From: Anthonomus grandis grandis
Lineage: Eukaryota; Arthropoda; Insecta; Coleoptera; Curculionidae
DNA length: 64,000 nucleotides
Reading direction: 5' to 3'
Assembly (NCBI RefSeq): GCF_022605725.1
Contig: NC_065550.1
Span: 3,162,001 to 3,226,000 of the forward strand
Position numbers and translations under genes: made by a program. How positions within the stretch are numbered: position 1 is the first letter of the stretch; each line of letters opens with the position of its first letter. Shown here in pieces: positions 24,051 to 35,315 of the stretch. The notes below the pieces were generated by a model. It worked only from the letters and a program-made list of their open reading frames with translations, was not told the DNA's origin and did not search any database.

Positions 24051-24189
24051 TATTTCCAACAGGTTTGTTACCCAATTACAGGAAAGAATATAAGGAAAAA
24101 AAAATTTTAAAAAAAAACGAAAAATTGACCAAAATGAGTATAAAAATGAAAAATGAAAAATCAAAATGCTTAACATTCTATGCACTTAA

Positions 24190-25360
24190 ACAGACTATCT
24201 ATATACATACTAGAAAGACTCTGCATCACCTATTTACTTAATACCTTCTATAATGGACATTAAACTGTCAACAAAAATATCGAACCGTTCATGTAAATTA
24301 TTATTAATATAATTCTGACACATTATAATAATAGGGGATTTAAACAAAATATTAGTCCTAGCGGGATTTACATAAAATAATTACATAAAATGCCTAGAGT
24401 TTATTCTTGGTACCCGAAAATTTAATCCAGCCAAAAGGGTGGGACAGTCAATCTTGTTATGAATAAGGTTATATAAGAATTTTATGGAAAGAATTTCTCT
24501 TCTTTTTGCTAAGGATATAATATTAAATTTATTTAAGTATAATTGATTATCCAAACCTCTGGCTGGAAAGACACATTCCTCTATAAACCAGAAATACTTC
24601 ATAAACTTGCGCTGAATGCGCTCAATATCATCTATCAGGTAGCTATAAATTGGGTACCAAATTAGAGAACCGTATTCTATTTTTGAGCGTATGTAAGTGA
24701 AAAAAGTAGTTTTAAAGTATTAATATTTTCAAAGTGCCGACAGTTTCCAAAAACAAAACCCAACAATTTGGCAGAGTCAGAAACTATTTTTGCTATATGC
24801 TTAGCGAAAGTTAATTTTGCATCATAAGTAATTCCCAGATCAATCGCCTCATCCACTCTGGCCAACAGAACATTATTTGCTCTATAGTCAAAATTGATTG
24901 GCAACAGTTTTCTAGAAAATGAGAGAATAGAGCATTTATTAACATTTAAATATAGTTTATTGACATTGCACCAATTCTTTACTTTGTTAAGATTTACCTG
25001 AAGGAATTCGCAATCGTCTTCAGTATCTATTTTTGTGAACAATTGTATATCATCCGCAAACAGTAAACTCTGACAAGACAGTAAATTGGCAAGATCGTTT
25101 ATAAATAATAAAAAGAGAAGCGGGCCCAAGTTAGATCCTTGCGGAACTCCCGAGCACACTTCATATATAGGAGACTTAAAGCCTTCATATTCAACAAACT
25201 GTTTACGACCTCGTAAGTAAGATTTTATCAAAGCAACTAAATCCGTAGAAAAACCAAAAAATGTTAGCTTATGAAGAAGTACAAAGTGGTCAATTTGGTC
25301 AAAAGCTTTGCAGAAATCAAGGTATATAGTTTGGAGAATGGTGTCCATGTTCTGGGATGT
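24190..25360 (-). pseudogene. Jockey/CR1-type LINE, RT to C-terminus
   Basis: 235-residue frame 25384-24677 holds RT motifs IYLDFCKAFDQIDH, CSGVPQGSNLGPLLF and catalytic LLFADD. The C-terminal region follows in another frame at 24602-24381 (ending GLNFRVPRINSRHFM), very like the tail of the 0-2.8 kb LINE. The 5' end abuts the Penelope repeat at 25361, so the frame's first residues (ANTYKN) may be read from the repeat. The 3' untranslated part ends in A-rich sequence about 24090-24190. Confidence 0.8.
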
Positions 25361-25469
25361 ATTTTTATAGGTATTTGCCAGCAAACACAGTAGAAAATAA
25401 AGGTCTTATTTCACCAGAAATTCATTTTATTATGACGACCGGGTTACAATATCATCGCATCATCAGGTC
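25361..25469 (-). repeat. Penelope terminal repeat, left copy
   Basis: Reverse complement of 29193-29308 with few differences. Read on the minus strand it has CTGATGA and the cleavage-site GTC, but a deletion of about 8 bases removes the GAAA box, so its ribozyme-like core is broken. Confidence 0.85.
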
Positions 25470-26419
25470 GAGGACTAAAAGTAAAAGACACAATTTACAT
25501 AGATACTACGCTTATAAAAAATTGGTAAAATGCTGAATAAAAACGAATTTTAAAGCGTACTTACATTGTTAAGAACGAGATTTGTCAGAACAAAACAAAA
25601 AAAAGCACATATAGAACAGTACAGTTAAAATTAAGCGAGTAAATCTTATCATAAGATAGCAAATAATACAATTAGGTTCAAAACAATAACATCTAAAAAG
25701 CACCGTTACAACACAATAGACAAAACGATCTAAAAACTATGATAACCGCCATTCAAACTAATCTGACCAACAGAGTCATCTATATCTAGTTTTCATATTT
25801 AAGAAAGAACATTACAAAGAAATCTATATTTTATATCATATAACTAAATGGGTACTAGATAGCGGTACCCACAGTAATTTTAAAATATTTTTAAAAAACT
25901 GTTAAACAGATGTCTCTACCAGTTTATATTAAGAAAACAACAGGGTTTTATTAAAATAAATTAACCGGAAAGGTAGGGAAGAGTTATTCAAATAAAATAA
26001 TAATTAAATTAGTTTTAGGAATGTTAATCTGAATATTAAGAGATTTATCATATTCTTTTTTGAGAGATCTCTTTATCTCGAGTAATTCAAGATTATTTAG
26101 ATTCATGTTGTCCTGAACTCTATGTAAGAACTTGTAATTATTTAGTAGATTCGATGGGTGACCGGTCTCCATAATGGCTGTTATGAATAACACTTGAGTT
26201 GAAACTCCAAGTATGTACTCATGAGCATGAGCATGAAGTGCTGGTTTGTTCTCCGTTTTATATGAATAAAAATAATTCGCTGAGAGGAGTATGTGCTCCG
26301 AATACATAAAGTAGATACTCGATATTTCCAAACAAGTCTGCACCTGAAAAAACACCAAATAAACAAGTGCCGCGTTTCGCATATTCGTGTATTAGTATAA
26401 ATTCAAGTATCAGTGTGCA

Positions 26420-27423
26420 ATGAGTGAAAGTGAAGAAGAAACTGAAGTCTGCGAATCCCAAATGGGATTTGTAAACATGCTACGTAATGTTCCCATACTT
26501 TTATCCAAGTCACAAACACCAGCTGTCCGAAAGTCAAAAAGCCAAGCAATAGAACTGATTAACAAACAGTGGAAGCTGAATTTCGGGTCACAAATAACGA
26601 CAAGTCAAATGTACAAAAAAATTAATAATATGAAATCCAGACTCAAGAAAAAGACTGACATAAACAGGACTGGAAATAAGAAAATTGTGCTGCAGGATTG
26701 GGAAAAGATTTTGTTGGAAATCATGGAAGGCAACACAAATCCAGTACTTGCAAAAGTTCCAGGTAAATTAATTAATATCTTCTTCATAAGTAACTTTATT
26801 TAAATTACCATATATATTAGTGAACCTATCTAAAGTTTGCTATTATTTATTATTTTGTGAAAATTGAATGATTTATAAAGTTATGTTGTTTATAATAATT
26901 AATTACTTATTGTTTAACATTTGATCAAGTATTTTAGACAGACATTTTTGTAGCTTAGAAACAAAAAAAGTTACAATATTATTTACGAAACTTTATCACT
27001 TGTCCATTTTTTAATATAGAAACTGTATGAATATTTACTTAATTTTTCATTTTAGGAGCATTATCCGTCGGCATACAACAAACAGAGACGAAAATCGGCC
27101 ATGAAGATACAATCCCTAGGCAATCAACTTCTGCTTCTGAAACGAGTGCAGCAAATGATGATGCTATTAGTACAGTACAACATGCACCTAAAAAAAAGAA
27201 ACATAATAAAGGTAGTCCTCTCGAAGAATATGAAACAAACGTTACTAAACAACTCTAGAATAACGAACTACAAAGACTAGTTTTACTGAAACAACTGAGA
27301 GTTTTAGAAATGAAAGAGGAAAAACTCAAGAGACAGCTAAACAAAGATGTTGATGAACAATCTAATTCAAGCAATAATAATATCATTCAAGCTGACAATG
27401 GACAAGCATATTTCAAATTATAA
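26420..27423 (+). pseudogene. Harbinger Myb/SANT-like accessory protein (two exons, one stop)
   Basis: Exon 1, 26420-26762: acidic start MSESEEETEV, then a basic helical region (AIELINKQWKLNFGSQITTS, MYKKINNMKSRLKKKTD) like the trihelix/Myb DNA-binding domain of Harbinger accessory proteins. The exon ends AAAGTTCCAG before GTAAAT; an acceptor TTTTAG at 27055 starts exon 2 in frame. Exon 2 has a KKKKH basic patch, then a coiled-coil-like stretch rich in Leu, Lys and Glu, and ends at TAA 27421. A TAG at 27256 lies where a Gln codon would fit. This partner normally brings the transposase to the nucleus and DNA. The intron model is mine, from splice signals and frame. Confidence 0.7.
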
Positions 27424-27542
27424 TGTGTCAATACTTTTTAGAATCACTTACGAAATAAAGAATTCTAACATGTGACAAAAACCTTTTTCTAAAGTGTTAA
27501 TAATAAAAATGATAAATAAGTTCTTTCCACGCTTTACTTATT

Positions 27543-28565
27543 TCAAGCGAGAGCAAGAATGACATCTGCTAACTCAGATCGCCTCCGTTGCCCGCTTCTT
27601 CTAATATTATTATTATCCAACTCCTTTTCTGCCGGATACGCAAGTGGGATATCTTCTAATGGGAGCTCCATAGGATCTAGCTCATCTTTTAAATATTTTG
27701 CTACATTATGTAATATACAACAGCATATGACAAATTTTGGAACTTTTTCTATGGATACCCGCACTTTATATTGTAGCATCGGAAATCGTTGTTTTAGTTG
27801 ACCAAAACATCTTTCAATTATTACACGTTCCTTTGTAAATAAATTATTATAAGCACGTTCTTGTGGTGTATTAGGATTTCTAAAAGGTACCATTAGCCAC
27901 GGTGCTATACCATATCCTTCATCTCCTAAGAGTAGTGCTTGCGACCTATGAAAATCATTCCTCGCAATATTTGAAATTTCTGAATTGCTCCAAATCCGTG
28001 AATCGTGAACAGATCCTGGCCATGAAGCGTCTACACTTGTAAACCACTCATCTGAATTACATGTGGCTTGGACATTAATGCTGTGATATCCTTTGCGATT
28101 AATGTATTCATCGCTATGAATAGGTGGCTTTTTTATTTTTATGTGGGTACCGTCTATCACGCCCAATGCACAAGGAAAAGAATAATTTGATTGCCACTTT
28201 TGTTTCGCCTCTATTATGTCGGCAGCAGTGTGAGGAAATTTTATCCACAGACCACATTTTTCTATTAGCTTCTCAGTAACTTCCGTCACTACTTTTGAGA
28301 CAGAACTTTGATGAACACCAACATCTTCTCCTACTCCTGATTGGAAACCCGGATCACCAACGTATCTCAAAAATATTTTCATTTTATCAATGTTATTTAT
28401 AACACCACCTCTTCTTTCTCCAGATTCTGTACCCAAAAAGTGATTTGATATCCACTCTACATGTTCTCTAGTAAATCGATATAACACTTTAAAATCACGA
28501 TCACAGGTACGCTTTCTAGGTTTGTAATATTTTTTAGAACGCAAATTAAGAATGAACTCAGCCAT
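27543..28565 (-). CDS. Harbinger transposase (HARBI1-like, DDE_Tnp_4)
   Basis: 340 residues without a stop, close to the usual length of HARBI1-type nucleases. An N-terminal helix-turn-helix region (residues about 70-110, GVHQSSVSKVVTEV) precedes the catalytic domain: first Asp in GVIDGTHIKI (about 138), second in LLLGDEGYGI (about 216), Glu in VIIERCFGQLKQRF (about 251). VDASWPGSVHDSRIW is another family signature. It catalyses excision and insertion with 3-bp target duplications. All three catalytic residues are present, so it could be active, but its Myb-like partner has a stop. ATG 28565 is the natural start. Confidence 0.9.
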   Translation of the reverse strand: MAEFILNLRSKKYYKPRKRTCDRDFKVLYRFTREHVEWISNHFLGTESGERRGGVINNIDKMKIFLRYVGDPGFQSGVGEDVGVHQSSVSKVVTEVTEKLIEKCGLWIKFPHTAADIIEAKQKWQSNYSFPCALGVIDGTHIKIKKPPIHSDEYINRKGYHSINVQATCNSDEWFTSVDASWPGSVHDSRIWSNSEISNIARNDFHRSQALLLGDEGYGIAPWLMVPFRNPNTPQERAYNNLFTKERVIIERCFGQLKQRFPMLQYKVRVSIEKVPKFVICCCILHNVAKYLKDELDPMELPLEDIPLAYPAEKELDNNNIRRSGQRRRSELADVILALA

Positions 28566-29192
28566 AGTTCTGCCGTAGACAAACTGAAGTCTGCTATATA
28601 TCAGACTCCAAAATTGTGGAGTACATTCTTCTTCCGAGGAGCATTAACAAATTTTTATTCATAGGAAAACTGAGAATAAACTCACAGCAAATTATACATA
28701 AGAGTACCTACTCAAGTGGAGCATCTGCTCCCTATTTTTATTCATATGACATGGAGTATTTGCTCCAAATTCATGAGTAGATACTAAATGCTCATTTTTA
28801 TTCATACGACCCAATATATGCTTAGCAAATAATGACTCAGGATTGTTTTGTCTAATGCATCGGTCATGTTCGCTTTAAAACTACGTTTCGTTCTACCTAC
28901 ATAAAAATAACCGCACTCACAATAAAGCTTATAAATTCCTCTACAAAATAATGGATCCGTTTTGTCTTTATTATTAATCAATAAGTTACCTAGTGAATTG
29001 CTCGATTTAAAGGCAACCTTAACATTTAAAGAAGTCAGAACTCGTTGGATTTTATAAGAAACTGCTCCATTGTATGTAAGTGAAATGAACTTATTTACTG
29101 GCTGATTACTTAATATTGTTTGATGTGGTATGTAGACATTTTGGAACGCATTACGTAATAGAAATTTATTTTTTATTTTGTCTACTAAATTG

Positions 29193-29308
29193 GACCTGAT
29201 GATGCGATGATATTGTAATCGCGAAACCGGTCGTCATAATAAAAGGAATTTCTGGTGAAATAAGACCTTTATTTTCTACTGTGTTTGCTGGCAAATACCT
29301 ATAAAAAT
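29193..29308 (+). repeat. Penelope terminal repeat, right copy
   Basis: Inverted relative to 25361-25469. Shared ends run through a 3' block reading CTGGCAAATACCTATAAAAA, the same 15-20 bases that lie next to the LINE at 25361. Confidence 0.85.
29196..29235 (+). ncRNA. Hammerhead-ribozyme-like core
   Basis: CTGATGA (29196-29202), then a 5-bp stem GCGAT/ATCGC closing a 9-base loop, then GAAA (29223-29226), then a two-base stem III around CGGTC and the cleavage triplet GTC (29233-29235). These are the conserved boxes of a type I hammerhead, reported in terminal repeats of Penelope-like elements. A good stem I with the immediate flanks is not visible, so activity in this context is doubtful. 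Confidence 0.65.
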
Positions 29309-31095
29309 CAAGGTAAATTACATCAACCTGACCTCTTTTATCCAAATGCTGACACAGATACTCATTTAGGCAAGCCAGGTTTACTATACAGGAGCGATTT
29401 TTGATGAAACCAAATTGATTAGGTGCTATGTCTAATTTGACATGGGCATATATTCTATTATAAAGAACTATTTCAAAAAGTTTGGAGAAATTACATAAGA
29501 TCGATATAGCTCTGTAATGTTGAATGTCGATCTTCGGTCCCTTTTTGAGTATCGGGGATATTCTTGCAGTCTTTTATTTATCGGAAAATACTGTTGAAGA
29601 CAAGATAAGATTAAATATGTGGGCAATAGGCCCTGATAAAGCGCAGATACAATCTTTAACGACAAGACTTGGTACTCCATCGGTACCGGAGGTCAACTTA
29701 CTTTTTAGTTTATTAGAGGCGGTGACAATTTCATGTTCCGAAAAATTGTAAGAGCAACTTAGAGAGTTGTTAATAGTCTGGCCCGATTCAATACCAACAT
29801 TAATACTAGATGGGTTCGAGTCAATATATATGCTTTGAAAGAAAGTTCCAAATGCATCAACAATTTGCTGTGGATCTTTTATTGTACGATCCTGAAATAG
29901 CATTACTCCGGGAATACGTGAAATTCCTTTCTTGTTTTGCACGTAGTTCCAAAAATCGGAGGGGTCTACATTAATTCGATTTTCAGCTGTTCGAGAAAAT
30001 TCTAAAAAAGCAATCCTAATTTGTTCTTTAATATTGCTTCGAACTATTTTAAACTGACTTTCATAATAATGAGTTCTGTATTTCTTGAGTTTTTTCAAAT
30101 TATATTCTTTTGTTTGATATTCTTTATGATATCAGAATTAAACCAGACTGGAAATTTATATTTTTTAACGATTTTAAGCGGAACTGCTCTATGAAATATT
30201 TCATTAAGTGTACTGTAGAAGCTGTCGCAAGATACATTAGGATCAAAAGAGGCAAACACCTCCTGCCAGTCAGCAGCTTCAATTAAGCTATATAACATGG
30301 GATAATTAGCACGTCTAAAATTGAAACAATTCTGTACCAGTAAATTGTGGGTGAAATTATTAGTCTGAGGTAATTTACCCTTAAAATTCATAATTAATGA
30401 GGAATGATAAGAATCACATTCAACAAAAGTAAAACTACTCAAATGAACTTGACACTCAGACAAATTGGTTATCACTAAATCCAGAATTCTTCCATTGACA
30501 TTAAGGACGTCGTTACGTTGTACGAATTCCATTATATTCATAAAAGCCAAAGTTGATCTCACAATAGTGTCATGCTGGTGACTAAGAAAATTGGGGATAT
30601 TAAAATCACCCATTATAATTATTTTCTTGTCACACAAATATTGCATTGTTTCAAAGTAATCGTACACCATATCACAAACCCATTTGCTACTAGCAGGAGG
30701 TATATAGACAATAAATACAAAGCATGTAAAATGGTCAAAGGACAATTGCGCACCTACAATCTCGATAGAATATACAATTTAAAGCAAATCAGATAAATTT
30801 AGAGGTAACATTTTAAACTCGCGTTTAACAGCTAACAATACACCTCTACCCTTCGACAATCCAGTTCTGTCTAGACTTCGGTCACATCGGTGTACATCGT
30901 AAATGTCCGGAAAAAGTTCAGAGTTCGCGACATTATTTTGTAAATTCATCTCTGTCAAGCCGATAATATCCATTTCCGCTAAGCAAACTTCATTGTAAAA
31001 CGGAATCACTTTTGAATTTAAACCGCGAACATTTTGATAATAAAAATCTATAGCGTCGGGATGGGAAATCAGGTGTAGCTGTTCAGATGAATCTA
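29309..31095 (-). pseudogene. LINE ORF2: endonuclease and RT start
   Basis: The endonuclease begins in FYYQNVRGL (about 31045) and continues in 31009-30779 (DIIGLTEMNLQNNV, RCDRSLDR, GRGVLLAVK). After a frameshift near 30770, 30745-30095 has FIVYIPPA, GDFNIPNF and ILDLVITN. 30098-29574 starts the RT (LTSGTDGVPS). After another shift it reads ISPILKKGPKID, FGFIKNRS and VDVIYLDF at 29310. Three or more frame changes; the catalytic ADD part is not on this copy. Confidence 0.75.
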
Positions 31096-31118
31096 CGAGT
31101 GGTTTCTGGAACCCCTTG

Positions 31119-32196
31119 TTAGGCGAAAATTTTTATATTTTTGTTGAATTGGTTTGAGAACCGACGAGATGGATGTTGCATATACCTCCACTTCTTCACA
31201 TATACTTCCTTGGGCCAATTCTCAGCTTTAGTAATTACGCTGAGATATTCATTAGGTACAACGATCTTAAAGGAATTCGACGTTCCACTTGTTCTGAGCT
31301 TAACAACTGTGATAAAGACATCTTCTGCCCCAGGCACTATATCTTTAAGACGTGCTTTTAAAATATCATCTGATACAGTGTAATTTAGGTTGGATACATG
31401 AAGAGCAGTTGTTGTTTTTGCCGCAGTGAGCAAAGAATTAACATTAACAATATTATCAGGCTCAGCATAACCCACAACTATATCCTTGGTAAAGGATAAA
31501 ATATTACCAGGAGTTGTTTTATATATATTACGTTCCGAAGCTTTAGAACTGGACTGCATGCCTACTTTACTTATTAACTCTTTAGACTCTAGATTGGAAA
31601 CAAGTAGTTGCACAAGTTCAGTGTTGGTTTCCTTTATGGCTCGAACAACCGAGTCCAACTTTGCTGTCATCTGCTCACTGTGGATATTTAAATGAGCCTC
31701 AAGTTCACACCTTACATTATCCTGAGCCAAGTGATTCGTAGGATGATTGAATTTCAGACTATTGTTTCTGCTGAATGCCATTGACTTTTATTTCAAAGTC
31801 TGAGGTATCGAGTTTTAATTTCATCTGGGATTTACTATCTTTAATAACTTGCTTCAGAGACGTTAGCTTTTTGCTAACATCACTTATTTTTTTGGTATCT
31901 ATATTAGATTCGATCTTCGCGATTCTGGAATTTAAAGCAGCAATCTCAGCATTCATTGACTGTACTAGTTGTAGTGTATTTGGTAATTTTTTCACTTCTG
32001 TGATACATTCGAGACACAAATGCAAAAGAGTCCGAGACTGACTGGGGATAACCCTAACCTTCTGCGCCTGCACATTGCTGCAGTTAGTGCAGATTACGCG
32101 ATGGCAAATATCGCATGGAAAGCCAAAAAGACGTTGTTTTTCCTCCTTGAATACACATTCCTTATCGCATTTATAACATCGGTTATTATTTGACAT
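31119..32196 (-). pseudogene. LINE ORF1 with PHD-like finger and RRM-like domain
   Basis: Start at 32196 (MSNNNRCYKCDKEC), chosen because the zinc finger begins there; the frame is open further up to 32355 with no recognisable content. Cys/His pattern CYKC...CDICHRVICTNC...CLEC fits a PHD-type finger. Next comes a heptad-rich coiled coil (SRIAKIESNI, VSKKLTSLKQVIKDSK). A frameshift near 31770 leads into 31781-31119, with a second helical part and an RRM-like domain (ALHVSNLNYTVSDDILKARL, ending in KKWRYM). The product would bind LINE RNA as a nucleic acid chaperone. Confidence 0.7.
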
Positions 32197-32400
32197 CTTG
32201 CTACGCAGGGGATGGGAGTTCAGTAAAAAAGTCACAATCAGGCAATAGCGCACCTCTATCGAGTTGGGTAAGCCTGGCGCTACTGGTTTAGTTTGTAGTT
32301 TGTAAAAGTCAGTAAGCGACGTAGCAAACGTCGATGTCAAAATCGGTGACTGCAACAGGCAACAAGCTAGGAAACTTCGGTTAACAAAAAAAAACTTACA

Positions 32401-32854
32401 ACAATGTTCAGTGAGTAAAACTAAAATGGACTGATGAAAAAGGATAATTATAACTCCAAAAGATATATATTCAGGATATCCAGGTAGAAAGTTTAAAAAA
32501 AATTTCTACCTGGTTATCAAAGAGGAGTCATACCAGAAGCTAATATGTAAGAAAGTTTGGGATCCTTTGTGTCCTTTAAAGGAGAAGTTATTTGCTGAGT
32601 ATCTGAGAAGTCTGGCAATTCCCAAACTTGCGTGCGAACTCGATAACCTGAACTGGAGGATGATTCGTAACCTGTTAGAAGTGGTCCTTAGGTCTACAGG
32701 CGTGCAAGTTCTGGTGTCCTGTTATACTCCCGAACGTCGTTCTGATTTTTATTTGTACGAAAGTTCTAATTGCAAAAGAGCAACCTTATGCCGATATCGA
32801 TATTCACCATCTTTGGAATCATTTTGGTACGAAATAAACTTAGGAAGGGGGCAG
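32401..32854 (+). other. 3' coding end of a gypsy-type element, unrecognised
   Basis: A frame at 32567-32878 (103 residues) runs into the purine tract and LTR. I do not recognise a domain. Its position just before a polypurine tract (AGGAAGGGGGCAG, about 32842-32854) suggests it is the decayed C-terminus of pol or of an extra ORF. Confidence 0.4.
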
Positions 32855-33122
32855 TGTAACGATATTGTAAACAGCTGATTCTCCGTCATTTAGTAAGGAC
32901 AAGTGGGATACCGCATGACGACTAGAAGGTTGTCGAGAAGTACGAGAGTATACGAGGAGCCGCTTCGCGAAGTAACATTTGGAATATTGGCGCGAGATTT
33001 AAATAGTGGTAAGAAAACAAAGTAAAAATAAATATCTCTAGGAGAGATCTAGATAGTAATCGTGTTTTCATAGCGAAGTGTGTAAATAAATTAGTTGAAT
33101 ATTTTCGATCATTTTATTTACA
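32855..33122 (+). repeat. 3' LTR of a gypsy-type element
   Basis: Starts TGTAACGATATTG after a purine tract and ends ATTTACA, with AATAAA at about 33083. Part of its 5' half matches 14830-14990. No target duplication identified. Confidence 0.6.
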
Positions 33123-35315
33123 CCTAATGAACGGGAAAAATGCTACAATTTTCAAATTTTTTACTTAACTTTAAATTACTAAATCACTATTACTACTCGA
33201 TAATAAAATATGATCAACAGATAAAAACATATAAATTGTTATATCTCATTTTTTAAAACATCTTTTTAACAGACCTAACAGACTTTTCCTTTTCTGCAAA
33301 TTAATTAGATTTTCTGTTCCAATATTATAGAGCTTATTTAAGCCTATGTTTATTTAGTTTGCATACCATCCCCTTCCCATAAAGAAAAGCAGAATTGACA
33401 TCTATTTGTTAAATTTAAAAAATAATGAAAATTAATAATATGGTTCTTACTGTACTCAACTTTGCTACAGGTGTATGTTCTTGTAAGAGTCAAAACTTTT
33501 TTGCTGCGTAAATTCCTTTGCGACTTATCTATCCTTATAGTTTACTTTATTTTCTTTATCATTAGTCTTACTTTGAAAGACCTACTTACAATCTATAACT
33601 GTTACATTATCATCTTTTAATCAATGTCTAAGTATTGTTTTCTTAAACTTATATTCTTCTTAAGATGACTCTTTGATTCTTCCTAAACTATCAGAAACAT
33701 TTAAAGTCATATATTCAAATTTTATAAGTTCAATTTATTTTGCTAACTCTATAACCATTATTTGCATACCCTATCATTATATTAATCTCACTTCTAGCAT
33801 CAAACTTAAATTTCTATTTTTCTTCAGGTATATGGCAGTACAAAAACTTTTAAAATTTTTAAATCAAGTTTTACGTTATAAAATCTTTCAGATGGAGTTA
33901 CATTTTCTAAAGAGGCAGTTTAATAATAAGATACATTTTAATAAATAACTTGCACACTCGTATTTTGTCTGAGACCAAAACTGAGCTTATTAAAAAAAAA
34001 AAAAATACCAGAAATAAATTTACATCCCTGAAGATTGGTCCCCGTATAGTGTTGACGGCTAAAAGATAAAATCATTTAATATCATCCAAATAAAATGAGA
34101 AAACTTTGTTTTTTTTCAAACAATTAGAACGCAGTATTACGAACAGAAAAATTGCGTCCGAAGTTAAGTGGATGAAAATCCAGTGAATTTGCCAAAAATA
34201 AACCTTCTATAAGTTTCTATAAATTCACAAAAAGGGCGAATTAGTTCCATTTAAGGATGTGGATTTAAAGAAATTAGCTTGCCTTCCAAACTTGACTTTT
34301 TGAATAAAAATATTAGTCCATTAACTAATTTTAATGTATAAATTTTATATACAATCTACGTTTCTGGTAAATTATTACTTCATTCCTAAAGTCAGATTAA
34401 TTAAGTTTCTGTAAATAAATGCTAATGTGTTAAGCCGACTTTAGTGGCTTAATCCACATTTTTTTCTTAAATGGTAATATTGTTTATATTTTACTAAAAG
34501 CCTCATAAAACTATTTAATTCTACTTTAACTAAAAAACTAATTCCTGTCCGTTTTACAAAAACCTCACATAATATTATTATCATTAAAATCTGAAAACAT
34601 CAAAAACTTCAGAATCGCTTTTCTCATTTTATGAATTTTGCATTTCAATATTATGTAGATATCTGATATTTATTCTCTTTTTCTTTCGCTTTTTACAGTT
34701 TGAGGGCAAACCTTGCATTTACAAAATTGCGCATTTCCGTTCTTGCTTGGAATCACCTCCGAATTTCCATTTCATAAAAACGGCGTTGCAATCAGGATAT
34801 CTTTAGTCCAATAATTCTTATTGTCGATCTTATTTGTGTACGGAAGTAGTAACGTTAAAGCTAGAAAGACAAAACAATTTCGTTTATATAGCTCATTTTA
34901 GTTTTTGCCTCTTGTTGCTAGGTATAAAAGATATGGTTTTCAATTATTATATTGACAATTTCATTGTCAATCATGATTAAGTAAAAAGTAATTTACCTCG
35001 TGTTGATTTCGGTTTGTACCCCATTATTTTCATTATAAAATTTAAATACGCTGGATACAAAATCGGTTTACAGTATTTAATCTAGACTGTAGGTCTATCT
35101 AATTTAAATCTTAGCATTTTCATTTTGCAGAAGCTATTCAACTAAACTTTCTAATGAAACATTACTTTCACTATCAGATGTTTTTCCTTGTTTACTCTTA
35201 ATGATATTCCATCCATAAATTTCAAATAGCCTATCGTTTTTCTATTAATTCCAGTATTTCATTTGATATTAATGTTGACGTTTTGCTTTATTTGAGCTTT
35301 TTTTCAATTCCCAAC
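33123..35315. other. Non-coding interval
   Basis: AT-rich, with only short low-complexity frames such as 33673-33948 that show no domain. No RNA gene or repeat recognised. This may be ordinary intergenic or intronic host DNA. Confidence 0.45.

Larger units (their letters stand above)
26176..28812 (-). mobile_element. PIF/Harbinger DNA transposon, almost intact
   Basis: 2637 bp. The ends GGCTGTTATGAATAA (26176) and, inverted, GGGTCGTATGAATAA (28812) form imperfect terminal repeats. AAT flanks both sides (26173-26175, 28813-28815), a 3-bp target duplication as expected for this superfamily. It carries two convergent genes: a Myb-like accessory protein on plus and the DDE transposase on minus. 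Short phrases around TATGAATAAAAAT and GGAGCA recur inside both ends and may be binding sites. Confidence 0.88.
25984..29190 (-). pseudogene. Penelope GIY-YIG endonuclease and linker, split by a transposon
   Basis: First part, about 29190-28816: the linker (SLTYNGAVSYKIQRVL, KVAFKSSNSLGNLL) and then the nuclease core GIYKLYCECGYFYVGRTKRS, which contains the GIY and the Y-V-G version of YIG plus the Arg. A frameshift follows, then CIRQNNPESLFAKHI. Second part, 26172-25984: ETGHPSNLLNNYKFLHRVQD and the C-terminal tail. The His of AKHI and the ETGH stretch are typical of Penelope nucleases. The Harbinger sits exactly between KHI and ETGH. It would nick target DNA for priming. Inactive: frameshift, insertion and no RT. 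Confidence 0.8.
25361..29308 (-). mobile_element. Penelope-like element fragment with inverted terminal repeats
   Basis: The coding strand is minus. Visible: the linker and GIY-YIG endonuclease, then the C-terminus and 3' untranslated region. No reverse transcriptase is present, so the copy is 5'-truncated. Each end carries a repeat of about 110 bp in inverted orientation with hammerhead-like boxes; Penelope-like elements are known for such terminal repeats in direct or inverted arrangement. A Harbinger transposon (26176-28812) splits the endonuclease region. Confidence 0.8.
29309..32400 (-). mobile_element. Jockey/CR1-type LINE, 5' part with ORF1
   Basis: ORF1 with PHD-like finger and RRM-like domain, endonuclease, and RT up to the IYLDF motif, where it stops at the Penelope repeat. 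Its sequence differs from the LINE at 24190-25360 in the roughly 20 residues they share before IYLDF, so they appear to be two copies of related families and not one split copy. Confidence 0.75.

Noticed and set aside
25361..29308. Reading the whole 25.4-29.3 kb block as one TIR DNA transposon
   Set aside because: The inverted ends carry hammerhead boxes and flank GIY-YIG coding sequence, which fits Penelope; the DDE transposase has its own ends and AAT duplication inside it.
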